From: Austropuccinia psidii
Taxonomy: Eukaryota; Basidiomycota; Pucciniomycetes; Pucciniales; Sphaerophragmiaceae
Length of the DNA: 64,000 nt
Reading direction: 5' to 3'
Assembly (NCBI GenBank): GCA_023105745.1
Contig: JALGQZ010000011.1
Span: 35,096,594 to 35,160,593 of the forward strand
Both the position numbers and the translations under genes were made by a program. Positions 45,113 through 57,083 of the stretch are shown piece after piece. The number at the start of each line of letters is the position of its first letter. Within the stretch, counting starts at the first letter, position 1. The notes under the pieces are model-generated. The model was not told the DNA's origin and searched no databases. It worked only from the letters and a program-made list of their open reading frames with translations.

Positions 45113-47349
45113 TGTTTTTAGACAGCCCAACAGAGGACAACCAGCCCATTGTTGAAAGATTGGTGGAAAAAATTTCCCCAAGTTCCCCAACTTCAATTGT
45201 AATTAAGAAAAAGAAAGCTAAGAAATTAGAGTTTCCAGGACCCACCATTCAGGACTCTGAAGGTGAGTACCTCCTTTTTAAATTTGCCATAAGAAGAAAT
45301 TATTGTCCTCAAATCTTTTTATTTCTTATTTCTTAAATTATGAATACCAGAAGAGGTTCCCAATAATCCATCCAATAATATGAAAGTGTACACAGAGTTG
45401 GAATTTATCCATCAAAAGGGAAAAGAAAGAGCAAATCCCCCCGTGGAAAAGAATCCACACAAGGATGTGCCTTATCCCAAAGGCAAGTCCCAGAAATTCC
45501 CATAATATCTGAACCAGAGTTAGAACTAAGTATGAGTGACTCAAACAGAGATAAATCACATTCAGAGGGCTCAAATAGACATTTACATGAGCCAGTACAA
45601 GCAGTACTACACAGTGTACAAGGACAAGGATTGGGAAATGTTGCCACAAATGGACCAAGGAGTGATGAACTCCTGGCACATCCTCAAAGAGGAGGAAATA
45701 GTGAGATACTCCAATGGATGGAATCCACTATCATCCAAACCTCAAATTGAAAAGATAAAGGAATACCATGCCAAAAAGAGGGAGGCAACAAAGGAAGAAG
45801 CCCCAGTAGCTTCTACCAGCAAGCCTCAAGCCAACCCACTTCCCCAAGAAGGGAAGAAGAACAAGAAAAAGAACTGTATAAAACCATATTCCCCAATTTA
45901 CAGGATTCCAAAAATTCAAAAATATGCCATGTACAATGTTCTCAACATGGCCGCAACCTTGATGGAATTCAAGGACAAGAAGGAGCAAAGAATGCGACAA
46001 CCTCATTTCCCAAAGAAATAACTTTGTCTCTAGATGTTGTAAATACTTTAACAGAAATTAAAACATTATTTAGCCTCTTAAAGAAATTAAAACCAGTTGA
46101 TTATATTTACAAGAAATAAATAATAATTTATCATCTTTAACAAAAATTGTTGTACAAAATAAAAAGGAAATTGATAACATTAAATTTATTGTTGAAAATA
46201 ATAAACCAAATGTTTTAATTGACATTACTCAAAGATTGAGACAAGGGCAACATAATTGTATAAATATATAAAATATATCAAAGATGAAATGTTGGCAATC
46301 AATCATGACATGAGTATTGATAATCTTACAGAGAAATTAGACAAATTGAGTATTTCTGTAGAGAAATTTGAATAAAAGACTTCATCACACCAAAAATAAC
46401 TTCTAGACCACGTGGAAAAAAGTGATGAAGCAAGAATGAATCTGAAAGATGGAATTCAAAGTGAAATAAGGCTTATTACTGACAAAATGGATCAAATAAA
46501 TGAGACTAACTTAAATATGTCAAAGTTATCAACCCCATTTTCTTACATAAGAAGTACTGTTAAACCAACAGAGGAAATAACAAATCCATTAATTACAGAC
46601 TTGAGTTATCAATACAATAACCAAGTCTTAATGAAGGCAGCACCTCAATTAAAATAATGGCCAAAATTCACAGGAGAAGGTAAATATGACCATATGTCAT
46701 TTATTAAAACAATTGACATGTTACATGAATATTATGCCATACCAGAAAAATTAATCACTGCCAGATTACACTCACAGTTTGAGAAATATGCAAAAAGATG
46801 GTATTATGGCATAAGACGAATAAATGGCAAAAATACCTTGTCTGGGTGGAAACAAGAAATAATCACCAAGTGGGCTAATGATTCCTGGAGGTACAAAATA
46901 GAGAATTTATTTGAAAATTCCTTCTTTGACCCAGACAAAGATAAACCTTTGACTTGGTTCTTAAAAAAAGTCAAAATATTAAATGCACTGTACCCAGAAA
47001 TGTCACAAAAAATGGTACACATGAAAATAATTAAGAAATGTGGAGGAGAATTGGAACATGCCCTGAAGGCAGGTCTATAGAACCATGATCCACAGAAGAG
47101 TATATCAATTCACTAGAAGACATAGTGACAAGGACAAAAATTAGCAGAACTTGGAAGAAATTGGACATTAAAAGCTCAAATAAACCATATATCAAGAAAG
47201 ATGAACCAATAGAACCTTCCAAGCCCAAAAATTTCAACATTAATTATCAAAGAAAGTGTCACAAATGCGGAGGTGTTGGGCACTTAGCCAATAATTGCCT
47301 TAAAAAAAGCAAAAATCACTTAAATTGTGGAAAAAGAGGACCACAATGA
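45113..47349 (+). pseudogene. E3 gag (spliced, two frames, CCHC knuckle)
   Basis: The acceptor TTTTTAG at 45111-45112 starts exon 1 (45113-45262). The intron 45263-45350 (GTGAGT..CCAG) is followed by exon 2. The first frame runs through MDQGVMNSWHILK and YSNGWNPLSSKPQIEKI to HFPKK and TAA (46019-46021). The -1 frame then opens at LDVVNT (46030). A canonical slippery heptamer C CCA AAG (46009-46015) lies just before the stop. The second frame has a coiled coil, capsid blocks (MSFIKTIDM, KRWYYGIRRINGKNT, SFFDPDKDK) and the knuckle CHKCGGVGHLANNC (47257-47298). Several stops and shifts are present. Confidence 0.86.
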
Positions 47350-48428
47350 TAAAGATGAAGAATCTTAATCTGAAAAGGACACTGAAGAATCAGAAACTTC
47401 TGAAAGTGAAAAAATTAATAATATTGATTTAATATATGAAGTAATGGATGTCAATTCAAACTTACCACAAGTTGGAACATCTGACACAATCGTGACAAAC
47501 ATACAAGATGCTAAATTGTATAGAGCCAAACCAGAAAAAGGGATGGGATATAAAGCTGGAAAATCAGGTATAAGTATTGACATGGTGGAAAACCAAGAGG
47601 CAAAAGTGAGCTTAGATACAGGAGTATATTGTACCTGTGTTGGTTAGAGTTATTGAAAATAATTGTACCAGATTGGGGAGAAAAACTTATACCAATACAA
47701 GGAGTCAAATTTAGTAGTGCAAGTGAAAGCATGAAGCCCCTTGGAATAATTGACTTAACACACATTTTTATCATCCTTCACAATGTATTGGATTGAAAGT
47801 AGAGTTTGTTGTAATGGACAACTGCACTAGTAACCATTTTATACTTGGAAATGACTACTTGTCAATTTATGGCATAGATATCATTAACCAAAAAGATAGA
47901 TATTTTACCATAGGAGACAATAAGAGATAAAAATTTGGCTTCATAAAAAGAAAAAAACAAATTAAAGTTATGAAGAATGAAGAAAAAAACCAGAAAGGGA
48001 TTTTTTCATAACTGAACAACTTAAAGAGGAAGAATTCAATCAAGAATTAACAGAAAAGATGAAAGAAAAATTGATTGACCTCTTATTGAAATACCAAAAT
48101 GCCTTTGCAACTGACAAAGAACCACTAGGTGCCATAATTGGACATGAGGTAGACATAATCCTTAATGTGGAAAAACCTTATCCACCCTTATTAAGAAGAC
48201 CAGCTTACCCAGATAGCCCAAGAGCTAGAGAAGCTTTAGAGGTACACATTAAAGAATTGATGGATCTTTGAGTATTAAGGAAAGTAGGACACAATGAAAA
48301 GCTAGAGGTCACTACACCTGTCATTATAACTTGGCATAATGGAAATACAAGGATGGTAGGGGACGTTAGAGCTCTGCACACCTATACTATCCCTGACAGA
48401 TATCCAATACCCATAATTCATGAGACAT
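47350..48428 (+). pseudogene. E3 aspartic protease and start of reverse transcriptase
   Basis: The protease Asp-Thr-Gly is at 47615-47623 in LDTGVYCTC. HFILGNDYLSIYGID (about 47837-47880) is the second block. The RT begins with YPPLLRRPAYPDSP (about 48179), a TGA near 48269, VTTPVIITWHNGN, and RYPIPIIHE up to the solo LTR at 48429. Confidence 0.85.
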
Positions 48429-49091
48429 TGTGAGCCTGAAAGCATGAAAAGAATTACATTCTACACAAGTTCCAAACACTTTCATTAAATTTTCTTTGAA
48501 TTATTTCAATTCATCTGTGTAAATTCACTTTTAATTTGGTTTTCTTCTATTTTTGCTTACAAGGCACTCATTCAAGATCTGTTGCTATAATAATCTTGTT
48601 ACCAAGTCAAATATTCAAGACTTGTAGTTATAGGAATATTGTTTCTATAACACCATTTGACTTTGTTGATATAGTAACTTTGCTTCTATAACAACAGCAT
48701 ATGCTTGGTTACATATCTTGTTACTATAACAATACCCTTTCTGCTAAAAAATAATAAAAAATGTATTAGTCCATTTGTGTTTTATTTTGATTTTGCACCT
48801 ACAGAATTTAAAGAGGAACATTCTCCTTGAGAATTATTCCTTAGAGCTCTTACAAATATATTTTTTTTCAAATAAATCCATAACAAATGTTTGTTATTAG
48901 ATCTCTCAAATATAAGTGATAAAAATTATGTTCAGTATTTTTCATATTGGTGAAGCTCATTACACCAATTAAATACCTTTTTAATAGTGACGTCTCTATC
49001 AATGTAACCTGATAGTATTCTACTGCCTTTTTAGTCTATTGAAATTACTAAAAATTAGACTGGAAGCCACGTTAGAGGCCCCAGGCTAACA
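48429..49091 (+). repeat. Solo LTR of another family inside the E3 reverse transcriptase
   Basis: 663 bp from TGTGAGCCTG to CAGGCTAACA (ends inverted, 9 of 10), flanked by the perfect target duplication GACAT (48424-48428 and 49092-49096). E2 keeps the uninterrupted site at about 27341. No internal genes. It contains several short repeats of the form TTRCTATAACAA. The parent element is not otherwise in the window. Confidence 0.92.
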
Positions 49092-50150
49092 GACATTAAC
49101 ACAATTTTCACAGGCTAAGTTCATCACAGCCATGGATGCTCTAAAGGGTTTTCATCAAAATGTCTTAACAGATAATTCCAAAGGACTACTAAGGATAATA
49201 TTCCACTGTGGAATTTTTGGATATCTGAGAATGCCATTTGGTATAAAAAATTGCCCTTCCCATTATCAAAGAATGATTAATACCATATTCCCTGAAGAAT
49301 TGTCAGAAGGATGGTTGATTATCTATATTAATTATATCATAGTTTTCTCAGAAACTTGGGATAGTCACTTAACAGGACTAGAAAGAGTCTTGCAAAAGAT
49401 AGTACAAGTAAACATGAAAATTTCCTTATTAAGGTTTAACTTTGCATACAGTGAGCTGAAAGCACTAGGACATATTGTATCTAGACTAAGTTTGGGCATA
49501 GATAAGAACAAAGTAGCAGGAGTACTATTGAAGCAAATTCCCCAAACCAAAAAAGAAATGCGATCATTTCTTGTATTTGCTAGTTATTACATACAGCATA
49601 TAAAAGAATTTTTGAGAATTGCTAAATCCTTGTATAGGCTCTGTGACCAACAGACAAGCTATGAAATTACTGAAAAAAGAGTCAAGGCTTATGAAGAACT
49701 AAAAAATTCCTTAACAAATTCCCCATTTCTTCTGATTCCAGATTGGAAACTACTCTTTAAAGTATACATTCATGCTTGGGGAGAAGGGCTAGGTGCTGCA
49801 CTACAACAGACACAAATCATCAATTACAAACCTGTTGAAGGACCAATTTGCTTCATTTAAAGATCAATAAAGCCGACAGAAGCAAGGTACAGAGCAAGCC
49901 AAATGGAATGCCTCTGCTTAGTGTGGGTTTCACAAAAATTACACTATTCTTTGTATGAGACAGTGCTTGATGTAATTACAAATTGCAATGCTGTAAAATC
50001 TTTATTAAACATGAAAACCCCAAATAGACATATGCTAAGGTGGCAAATTGCCATCCAAGAATATAGAGGAAATATGACTATAGTTCATAAATCTGGTAAT
50101 ATTCATAAAAATGCAGATGGTCTTAGCAAATGGGCTCTGGCGAATACACC
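49092..50150 (+). pseudogene. E3 reverse transcriptase (palm onward) and RNase H
   Basis: It resumes at [12 protein letters not shown] (about 49132), then [15 protein letters not shown]. The catalytic motif is YINY at 49324-49335 rather than YIDD, so no polymerase activity is expected. Then come [15 protein letters not shown], an RNase H start [17 protein letters not shown] with its first Asp replaced by His, and [20 protein letters not shown] near 50080-50140. The frame is open from 49132 to 49860. Confidence 0.9.
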
Positions 50151-51770
50151 TGAAAATCCAGAATGGGTACCACAGGAAGAGAACCATATAGAAGGCATAT
50201 GTGACACAAATATTGGCACAGAATTCTTTAACCAAGTTAAAGAAAGCTATAAAATGGACAAACACTGTCACATCCTATGCCAAATTCTAATGAAAGACTT
50301 TAAAGACCCATCACTTTCATCAAAACTAAATGAAATATGGAAAAAAGCATATGATTAAGGAAGATTACACCTCCTTGATGGAATCCTCTATCATAGAACT
50401 AAACATACATGTGTTATGGCTCTAACAGATAGAACACTGGTAAATACTATACTACATGAATTTTGTGAGAGTGTTGAATCTGGACATCTCTCAGAAGAAA
50501 GAACACTAGAGAGGGCAAAAACCTGCTCTTGGTGGCCAAATTGGAATAAAGATGTTTCATAATACTTCCAAACCTGTGACAGATGTCAGAAAGCAAACAG
50601 AGCCACAGGAAAGAAATTTGGAATGATGATCCAAATCCAAGAACCAAAATACACTTGGGAAATAGTTTGCATGGATTGGGTAACAGCCTTACCTCCAGGA
50701 GGGGACAGAAGCTATAATGCATGCCTAGTATTAGTTGACAGGTACAGAAATACTGCAATGCTCTTACCATTTCACAAAGATGACAGAGCTATGGATACAG
50801 CCATAATGATATGGAATAAAGCTATTAGCCCCACAGGCTTATTTCAAAATATCATAAGTGATAGAGACTGAAAATTCACTTCAGCATTGTGGAAAAACCT
50901 CCATATCCTGTTTGGAACAAAATTATCATTCTCATCAGCTTACCACCCTCAAACTGATGGTCTAGCAGAAAGAATGATACAGACCTCAGAGGACATGATC
51001 AGGAGATTCTGTGCTTATGGACTAGAATACAAAGATTCTGATGGCTTTACTCATGATTGGTGTACATTAATACCAGCTCTTGAGCTGGCATATATAACAT
51101 CAATCCATTCTTCAACTGGCAAAACACCATCAATTCTAGAAAAAGGTTGGAATCCAAGACTTCCTTATAACACCCTCAAAAAGGACTTAGTGGATATACA
51201 CCCAACAGCAAGTAGCTTCAAATTAATGCTTGACAAAGCAAGACACCATGCAAACAGATCTATGCAAGATTCATTCAAATATGCAAAAGAAAGATTGGAT
51301 GAAAGCCATAAGCCACCTGACTTCAAAATAGGAGACTTGGTCTTAGTGTCAACTCTAAATTTCAATAATATAAAAGGCCCAAAGAAATTGAAAGATTCCT
51401 TTGCAGGACCATTTATCATAAAAGCACTACATGGACCTAGTTCTGAGCAACTAGACCTCACAGGTGAGTCAATGAGCAAACACCCAACATTCCCTGTAAT
51501 TCTGATAAACATTTACAGATCAAGTGACAAGGAATTATTTCCATTAAGAAATAAACCCCCACTTGAAATACCCTCTTTAGAGGAGGAAGAAGAAAAGAAA
51601 ATTGTAAAATTACTTAAATAAAAAAGGACAAGAAACAAAAAAGAAAGGAAATACCTTGTAAAGTATAGAAACCCAAATCAAGAAGATGAACGCCTACTTG
51701 AGAAATACATAACAAATTTTGATAAAATATGAAGAAGGTTCACACATGAAAGAAAACCTAAATAATAGAA
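50151..51770 (+). pseudogene. E3 integrase and chromodomain
   Basis: The zinc part is degenerate (the usual His-Asp-Ser reads FCESV near 50460; a stop near 50560). The core has [15 protein letters not shown] (about 50672), then SDRD immediately followed by TGA at 50869-50871. An open stretch 50887-51621 has the catalytic Glu in [10 protein letters not shown] (near 50955-50985) and the C-terminal HIPTASSFK-like and [16 protein letters not shown] blocks. The chromodomain-like YLVKYRNPNQED follows near 51650-51690. Confidence 0.88.
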
Positions 51771-53526
51771 AATTAAGCATTATTGAGCTTCCATACTAAC
51801 AAAGTCTACTGAAGAGGTAGGACAGTGGATGATACCCTAATTTACTATATCAGATTGTGGTACAATCTTTTTTGGTGGTAAGGAATGTGAGCCTTTGAGA
51901 TATGACCACATATCCAAAAACATCACAAGAAAAACTTTTATAATAATTATACTCTTAATAATTACCTTAAACACAATGAAAATGCCATAAATAGGTATAA
52001 ACATTTGATTAGCTTGTATTCTAATGAGTAAGCATTTGAAACAAATCACACCATCAGATTCCCTATGGTAAAATACACATATATCATTTTTATGGCATAT
52101 CTGTAAAGTCAATAATTACTGAATAATAAGTAATAATACCCTAAAAAAGACATTAAATATTATTTAACTTGGAAACCAATGAAACAAAATGTGGAATGAA
52201 TAGCACAATTGGATTCCCCATGAAAGCCTACACATAAAGCAATTATATTTCAATTCTTTAAAGTTGATACTTAAGGAATCAAGCTGAATATATGGACTTT
52301 CTTGGTCAGTGCATACATTCATGGCTTTTAGCTGATATCTCTTGAAATATAAATGAGAGATTGTTAAGGAAAATATAAAGTCACCATGTAATTACTTTAC
52401 AAACACATATATGAATTTTATTTTACAAGTTATAAACAATGCTATAATCTGTAAAGGTTTATTGAACAAAATTACTAGAGCTGTTGACCACTTTGTTGTG
52501 AAAGTGTTCTAAACTTAAAACAATATGGATATTCAGATTCTAATAGCTCATACATGAAGAACGATGTATTTTGTATCATAATATTCAAGGTAAAACCCCC
52601 TGAAATCAAGGTTTGAAGTTTAAAATATTGAATTTTGCCAGAAAAGATGTGATACAAGAAAAATCATCAAAAACAGAGTTTTGATGATGTAATAAAATCC
52701 TGTTAGCAGTTTGATAAGGACATTTCAGGCTATCATAATTCACTCTCTGAATAGCTTTAGTGTGTAAAACTTCAAAGTTATTAATGATCAAAGTGTAAGC
52801 TTAAAGTTGATCATTTATGATCACTCACTGTAATCTTATTTTAATTTGAACAGTTATATAAGTGATAAAACTGGTGAATACTTCTATATTATGATAAATA
52901 CTAATAAGAACGACAAAGTTTAACCTTCTTCCAAGCCTATTATGTCATCAAACTTAGAGTTATAGTGATAACTCTCAATAATGGTGTAATAATAAGATAA
53001 GATGGTTTTATCATGACATAATCATTACTAAACCTTAAAGCACTGATCATTTCCAGTGGATACCATCAGTACACATCTACTAGAAGCCTACTGGACTCTA
53101 GAAGGGAGGAATTTACTATGAATAGAGCTCTTTTTACTCTCTTTTCCCCTCAGACACATCAAAACAATAAAACAATTAAATCAAAAGGTAAAATATTTAT
53201 TCCTTATATATAAAGATCTCATATTATCAAAGATAAGAGATAATCTTTATTATAATAATCAATCTTGACATGATTACTGCAATTGTTTATTTCTTTTGTT
53301 ATAACTCTCTTAAAATATTATTTGCACATAAAATTCAAGAATATTTGTATTTCTTTTATTTTTATTTGTAAATACAATTTAAATAAGTTGTATTTACATT
53401 CTTTTGAATAACATCTTTCAAAATTATTATATCAAGTGTTAAAAGTAGGTTACTTTCTCTTATTATAATAATTTCTCTCTATTATTACTATTAATAATTC
53501 TTCAATTAATATAAATAATATTTATA

Positions 53527-53635
53527 GGGTATTGGTAAAAACACGTAAGAAAATTGGTAAAAACACGTAAGAGCTTATGTGTTTTTACTAAAAACTTACG
53601 TGTTTTGGCCATAAATTGGTAAAAACATGTAAGGG
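53527..53635. repeat. MULE left end: array of a TTGGTAAAAACACGTAAG motif
   Basis: Copies of TTGGTAAAAACACGTAAG occur at about 53532 and 53556 and, with one change, at about 53615. Between them are inverted versions (CTTACGTGTTTT). The stretch can fold into several alternative hairpins. Such arrays suit cooperative transposase binding. Confidence 0.88.
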
Positions 53636-54137
53636 GTGCCCTGGGCCCATTTTTAATTAAAAATGAAACACAATCACACCTGTATTGGGCCAAAACATGC
53701 CCAAAAGAGGTTTTTTCCCTACAATACCTCTCTAACTCCAAATGTTTTCAGATTTTTTTGCCCAGCCCCCCCCCCAAAAAAACAAGCCCAAACACCCCAA
53801 TAATCCATATTATCCCCACCCCAAACCATTGTTTTTTTTTGAAGAAACAGCATTACCAAAGCCATTTTCAAAGCTTTTCACACTTTTTTTTCTCTTTTTC
53901 ACCCAAAGACTGCATTTTCCACCACAACAACCTGCTTTCAAGCCTCCAAATTTCCAATTTTTTACCTTCCCTCATCCATTAATCCCACATTTAAGCCACT
54001 TTCTTTCACTCTTAACCCCTTCTGTTCATTTTTCACACCTTTTTTCACCTCTTTTTCACATTTCGAAAGGTTCTTACCCCATTCCAAATCGCCAAATCCC
54101 CCCTTTTTTCACTTTTACACATATTTTTCATTCAAAA
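53636..54137. other. MULE 5' non-coding region
   Basis: Pyrimidine-rich (C and T) on the plus strand, giving an open frame (53742-54137) full of Phe, Pro and Ser. I take it as leader because composition is monotonous and family conservation begins only after MLQPPTEGK at 54138. Confidence 0.6.
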
Positions 54138-57083
54138 ATGCTCCAACCCCCCACTGAAGGTAAATTTCAGACCCTTGAGGTTCTTTGGCAACATGTGCAT
54201 AATGTTGCCAGGGCTCAGGGGTATGCTGTGTCCACCTTGAGGTCCAATATGACCCAAAACCAAATTGAAATATGTTGTGACAGGTCTGGCACCCCAAATC
54301 CCAACAAAAGCCCCTCCAAAAAAGTCACCTCAAGAAAGCTTGACTGTCCTCTTAAACTTTATGCCAGGAAATATGCCAAGAGTACCACTTGGACTCTTGA
54401 AGTCAAAAATTCTGGACATAGCCATGATGCCACTGAAAGTATCATGTCACATCCTGCTTTCAGGAAATTCAATGAGCAAGAAACATCCCAAATTGCTCAA
54501 ATGTCTGAATCACTGCTCATGCCAAGGCAAATTCAGGCCCAATTATGCAGCCAGAGAGAATCTGACAGGCCTGTAATCCTTCAAGACATTTACAACCAAG
54601 TCAAGAAAATCAAGAAAGACAAACTGCAAGGCAGAAGGCCCATTGATGCTCTTATTGACACTCTCAAAGAAGAAAATTTTGTTTGGTCCTCTGCAAGGGA
54701 TTCTGAGGGACACATTACCTCCTTGTTTTTTACTCACCCCCTGGCCATAAAGCTTCTTCATGGCTTTCCTCATGTCATTCTTATGGATTGTACTTATAAA
54801 ACCAATAAGTACAAAATTCCCCTTTTTCATATTGTTGGATTCAGCTCAGCCAATAAGACCTTTTCTGGGGCTTTTTGTTTGATGAAGAATGAAAATGAAA
54901 CTTCATATACTTGGGCATTAAATCAATACATTGAAAAGGTCCTCAACAACACCAATCTTGTTCCCCCTCCAGATATTGTTATTGACAGGGATCTGGCCTT
55001 GAAAAACTCTATTAATAAGCTCTTCCCAGACTCCAAAGTCATGCTATGCATTTGACACATCAACAAGGATGTATCTGCTCATTGTATGAAGAATTTATGG
55101 GCCTCTGGAATCAAGTAATATACTTCTTCACTTTATTTCACGTTTTTTTACTTTTTTCCTTATTATTGTCTTTATTAATGACTTTGGGATTCATTCCTCA
55201 GCTTATGTATTCATCCACTGAAAAGTCTTTCAAAGACAACTGGAAGAAGCTTCAAAAGCAAGTTAAAGACCCTGAGGTCTTGCAGTATTTGAAAAATACC
55301 TGGCTTCCTCTAAAGGAATATTATGTGCCAGCCTGGACCAACCACCATTGCCACCTGGGTGTGGGCTCCACCTCCAGAGCTGAAGGTGTCCATGCCATGG
55401 TTAAAATTTGGCTCCAAAGGTCCACTGGTACTCTCCTGGAGGTAGTCAGGGCTCTGCACATGGCATTCAGAAAACAATTCATTGAAATAATCAACAGAAT
55501 CTCCAAAGAAATGATTGTCCATGTCAAGAATTTTCCTCCACACATCTGTGCCCTCAATGGCAAGGTGTCTCATTATTCTCTTCATATTTCCTTTGAAAAT
55601 TTCAAAACAAAACTTCCTCCAAATGAAAAATGCATTAACAAATACAACAATTATAAAGGCATTCCTTGCAAGCATAAGACCCAAAAGGCATTTTCCAAGC
55701 GCCAAAGGCTGGAATTATCAGACTTCCATCCTCAATGGCATTTGAATTTGCCTGGGAGGGTTTTTTAATTTCTTATTATTATTATTTTTCTTATTAACTG
55801 ATTTTATTTGTCATATTCTTCTCAGGCTGGTTTTCAAGGTGATGATGAAAGTGTTGAAAAAGAAAGAATGAATGAAGCCAAGAAAATATTTGAAGACATT
55901 GGGGAAGACCTGTTTCAAAGACCAATGGCAGAAATCATTCCAATACTTCAACATTTTCAAGATGTTTTGACTGGAAAAGTCCCATTTGATCAAATTGCTA
56001 AGAGTCAAGAGGATGATCAATATTATGAATACCCTCTAGAAGGCAAGAATATCCGTGGAAGACCCCAAGGAGCCAAGAATAAAAACAAAAATCAAAACAA
56101 AAGAGAACCTTCAAGATTTGAAATTATTGAAAGTCAATCCAAGAGAAGAGGAAGACCGCCATCAAAGGTGACCAGCACAACAACATCAAGATCCCAGTCA
56201 AATGTCCCCTCTCCAATTATGGAAGTGGACTCATCTGAAGATTCTGAAGATTCTGAGAACTCATTATCTAAATCCATCAGTTCATCAGATTCACTAACCT
56301 CAGCAACTGAATTAAATAAATCAGAAGTAACCCTTAGAAGGTCCAGAAGATTGGCAATTGGAAGCAAAACCTCACAAAGAAAATCACACAAGCCCGCCAC
56401 CAGTTTGAATATCTATGATGCAATTGACTTGACCTGTGAGCATTGTCAAAGCAATTATCACACAAGTGATGAATGCTCCAAGCTGTTTGTGAGTTTCTGA
56501 TTCTTTTTATTGTAATTTTATGTGGTTTATTTTGATCTTTGTTCATTTTTTGAACTTATTTTATCAGATAACTGGCGCAGAAGACTTGCCCAAGTTTATA
56601 TTGAAATACACCTTCAAGGCCATCAATGTCCAGGGTGATGGAAACTGTGGCTACAGAACAGTATCCCACTTCATTTACAAGACTCGAGATCAATTGGCTG
56701 ATGTCAGAGGTGACTTGGCTGAAGAAATTCACCAAAATCAAGACCTTTATGAAGCCATGAACACCTTAATTCCCTCAGTACCCTCTTATTTGGAAAGAAT
56801 TAAAGGGTATGAAGATGTTGGCCAGGCTCCAAAAAGCAAGTGGATGTCCATGCCTGACGTGGGGGATCCAATTTCAAATAAGTATAAAAGACAAGTCTTC
56901 TTTTATTCCAAAGCCCAATCTTTTTCTTTTTTCCCTTATTTCTGTCCTCCCAATGATAATCCCCCCATTTTCATCTGCTTCTCGAATAGTTGTGCTCATT
57001 TTGTTCCTTTGGACATCATCATTTCTAAAGTTTATCCAGTCCCCCCCATTACTGTGAGCTGGGAGATTCATGCCCAAAAATAA
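54138..57083 (+). pseudogene. MULE transposase fused to AT-hooks, a zinc knuckle-like motif and an OTU cysteine protease
   Basis: Exon 1, 54138-55114, has a FAR1-like zinc region (CDRSG..LDCPLK..GHSHD, near 54280-54430) and the MULE core with Asp in LMDCTYKTNKY (54786-54788) and Asp in VIDRDLAL (54984-54986). Exon 2, 55202-55759, has the catalytic Glu in SRAEGVHAM (55382-55384) and a SWIM-like GIPCKH. Exon 3, 55826-56488, has two RGRP AT-hooks (near 56055 and 56150), a Ser/Asp-rich stretch and CEHCQSNYHTSDEC. Exon 4, 56568-57083, is an OTU domain: GDGNCGYR with Cys 56646-56648 and CAHFVPLD with His 56997-56999. Introns are 87, 66 and 79 nt. TGA at 55053-55055 (a likely Trp) and a phase error at the first donor (AAGTAATA, one G short) disable it. 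OTU proteases cut ubiquitin chains; its role in transposition is unknown. Confidence 0.9.

Noticed and set aside
53742..54137. N-terminal extension of the MULE protein
   Set aside because: Monotonous Phe/Pro/Ser composition from a pyrimidine-rich leader; family-like sequence starts at 54138.
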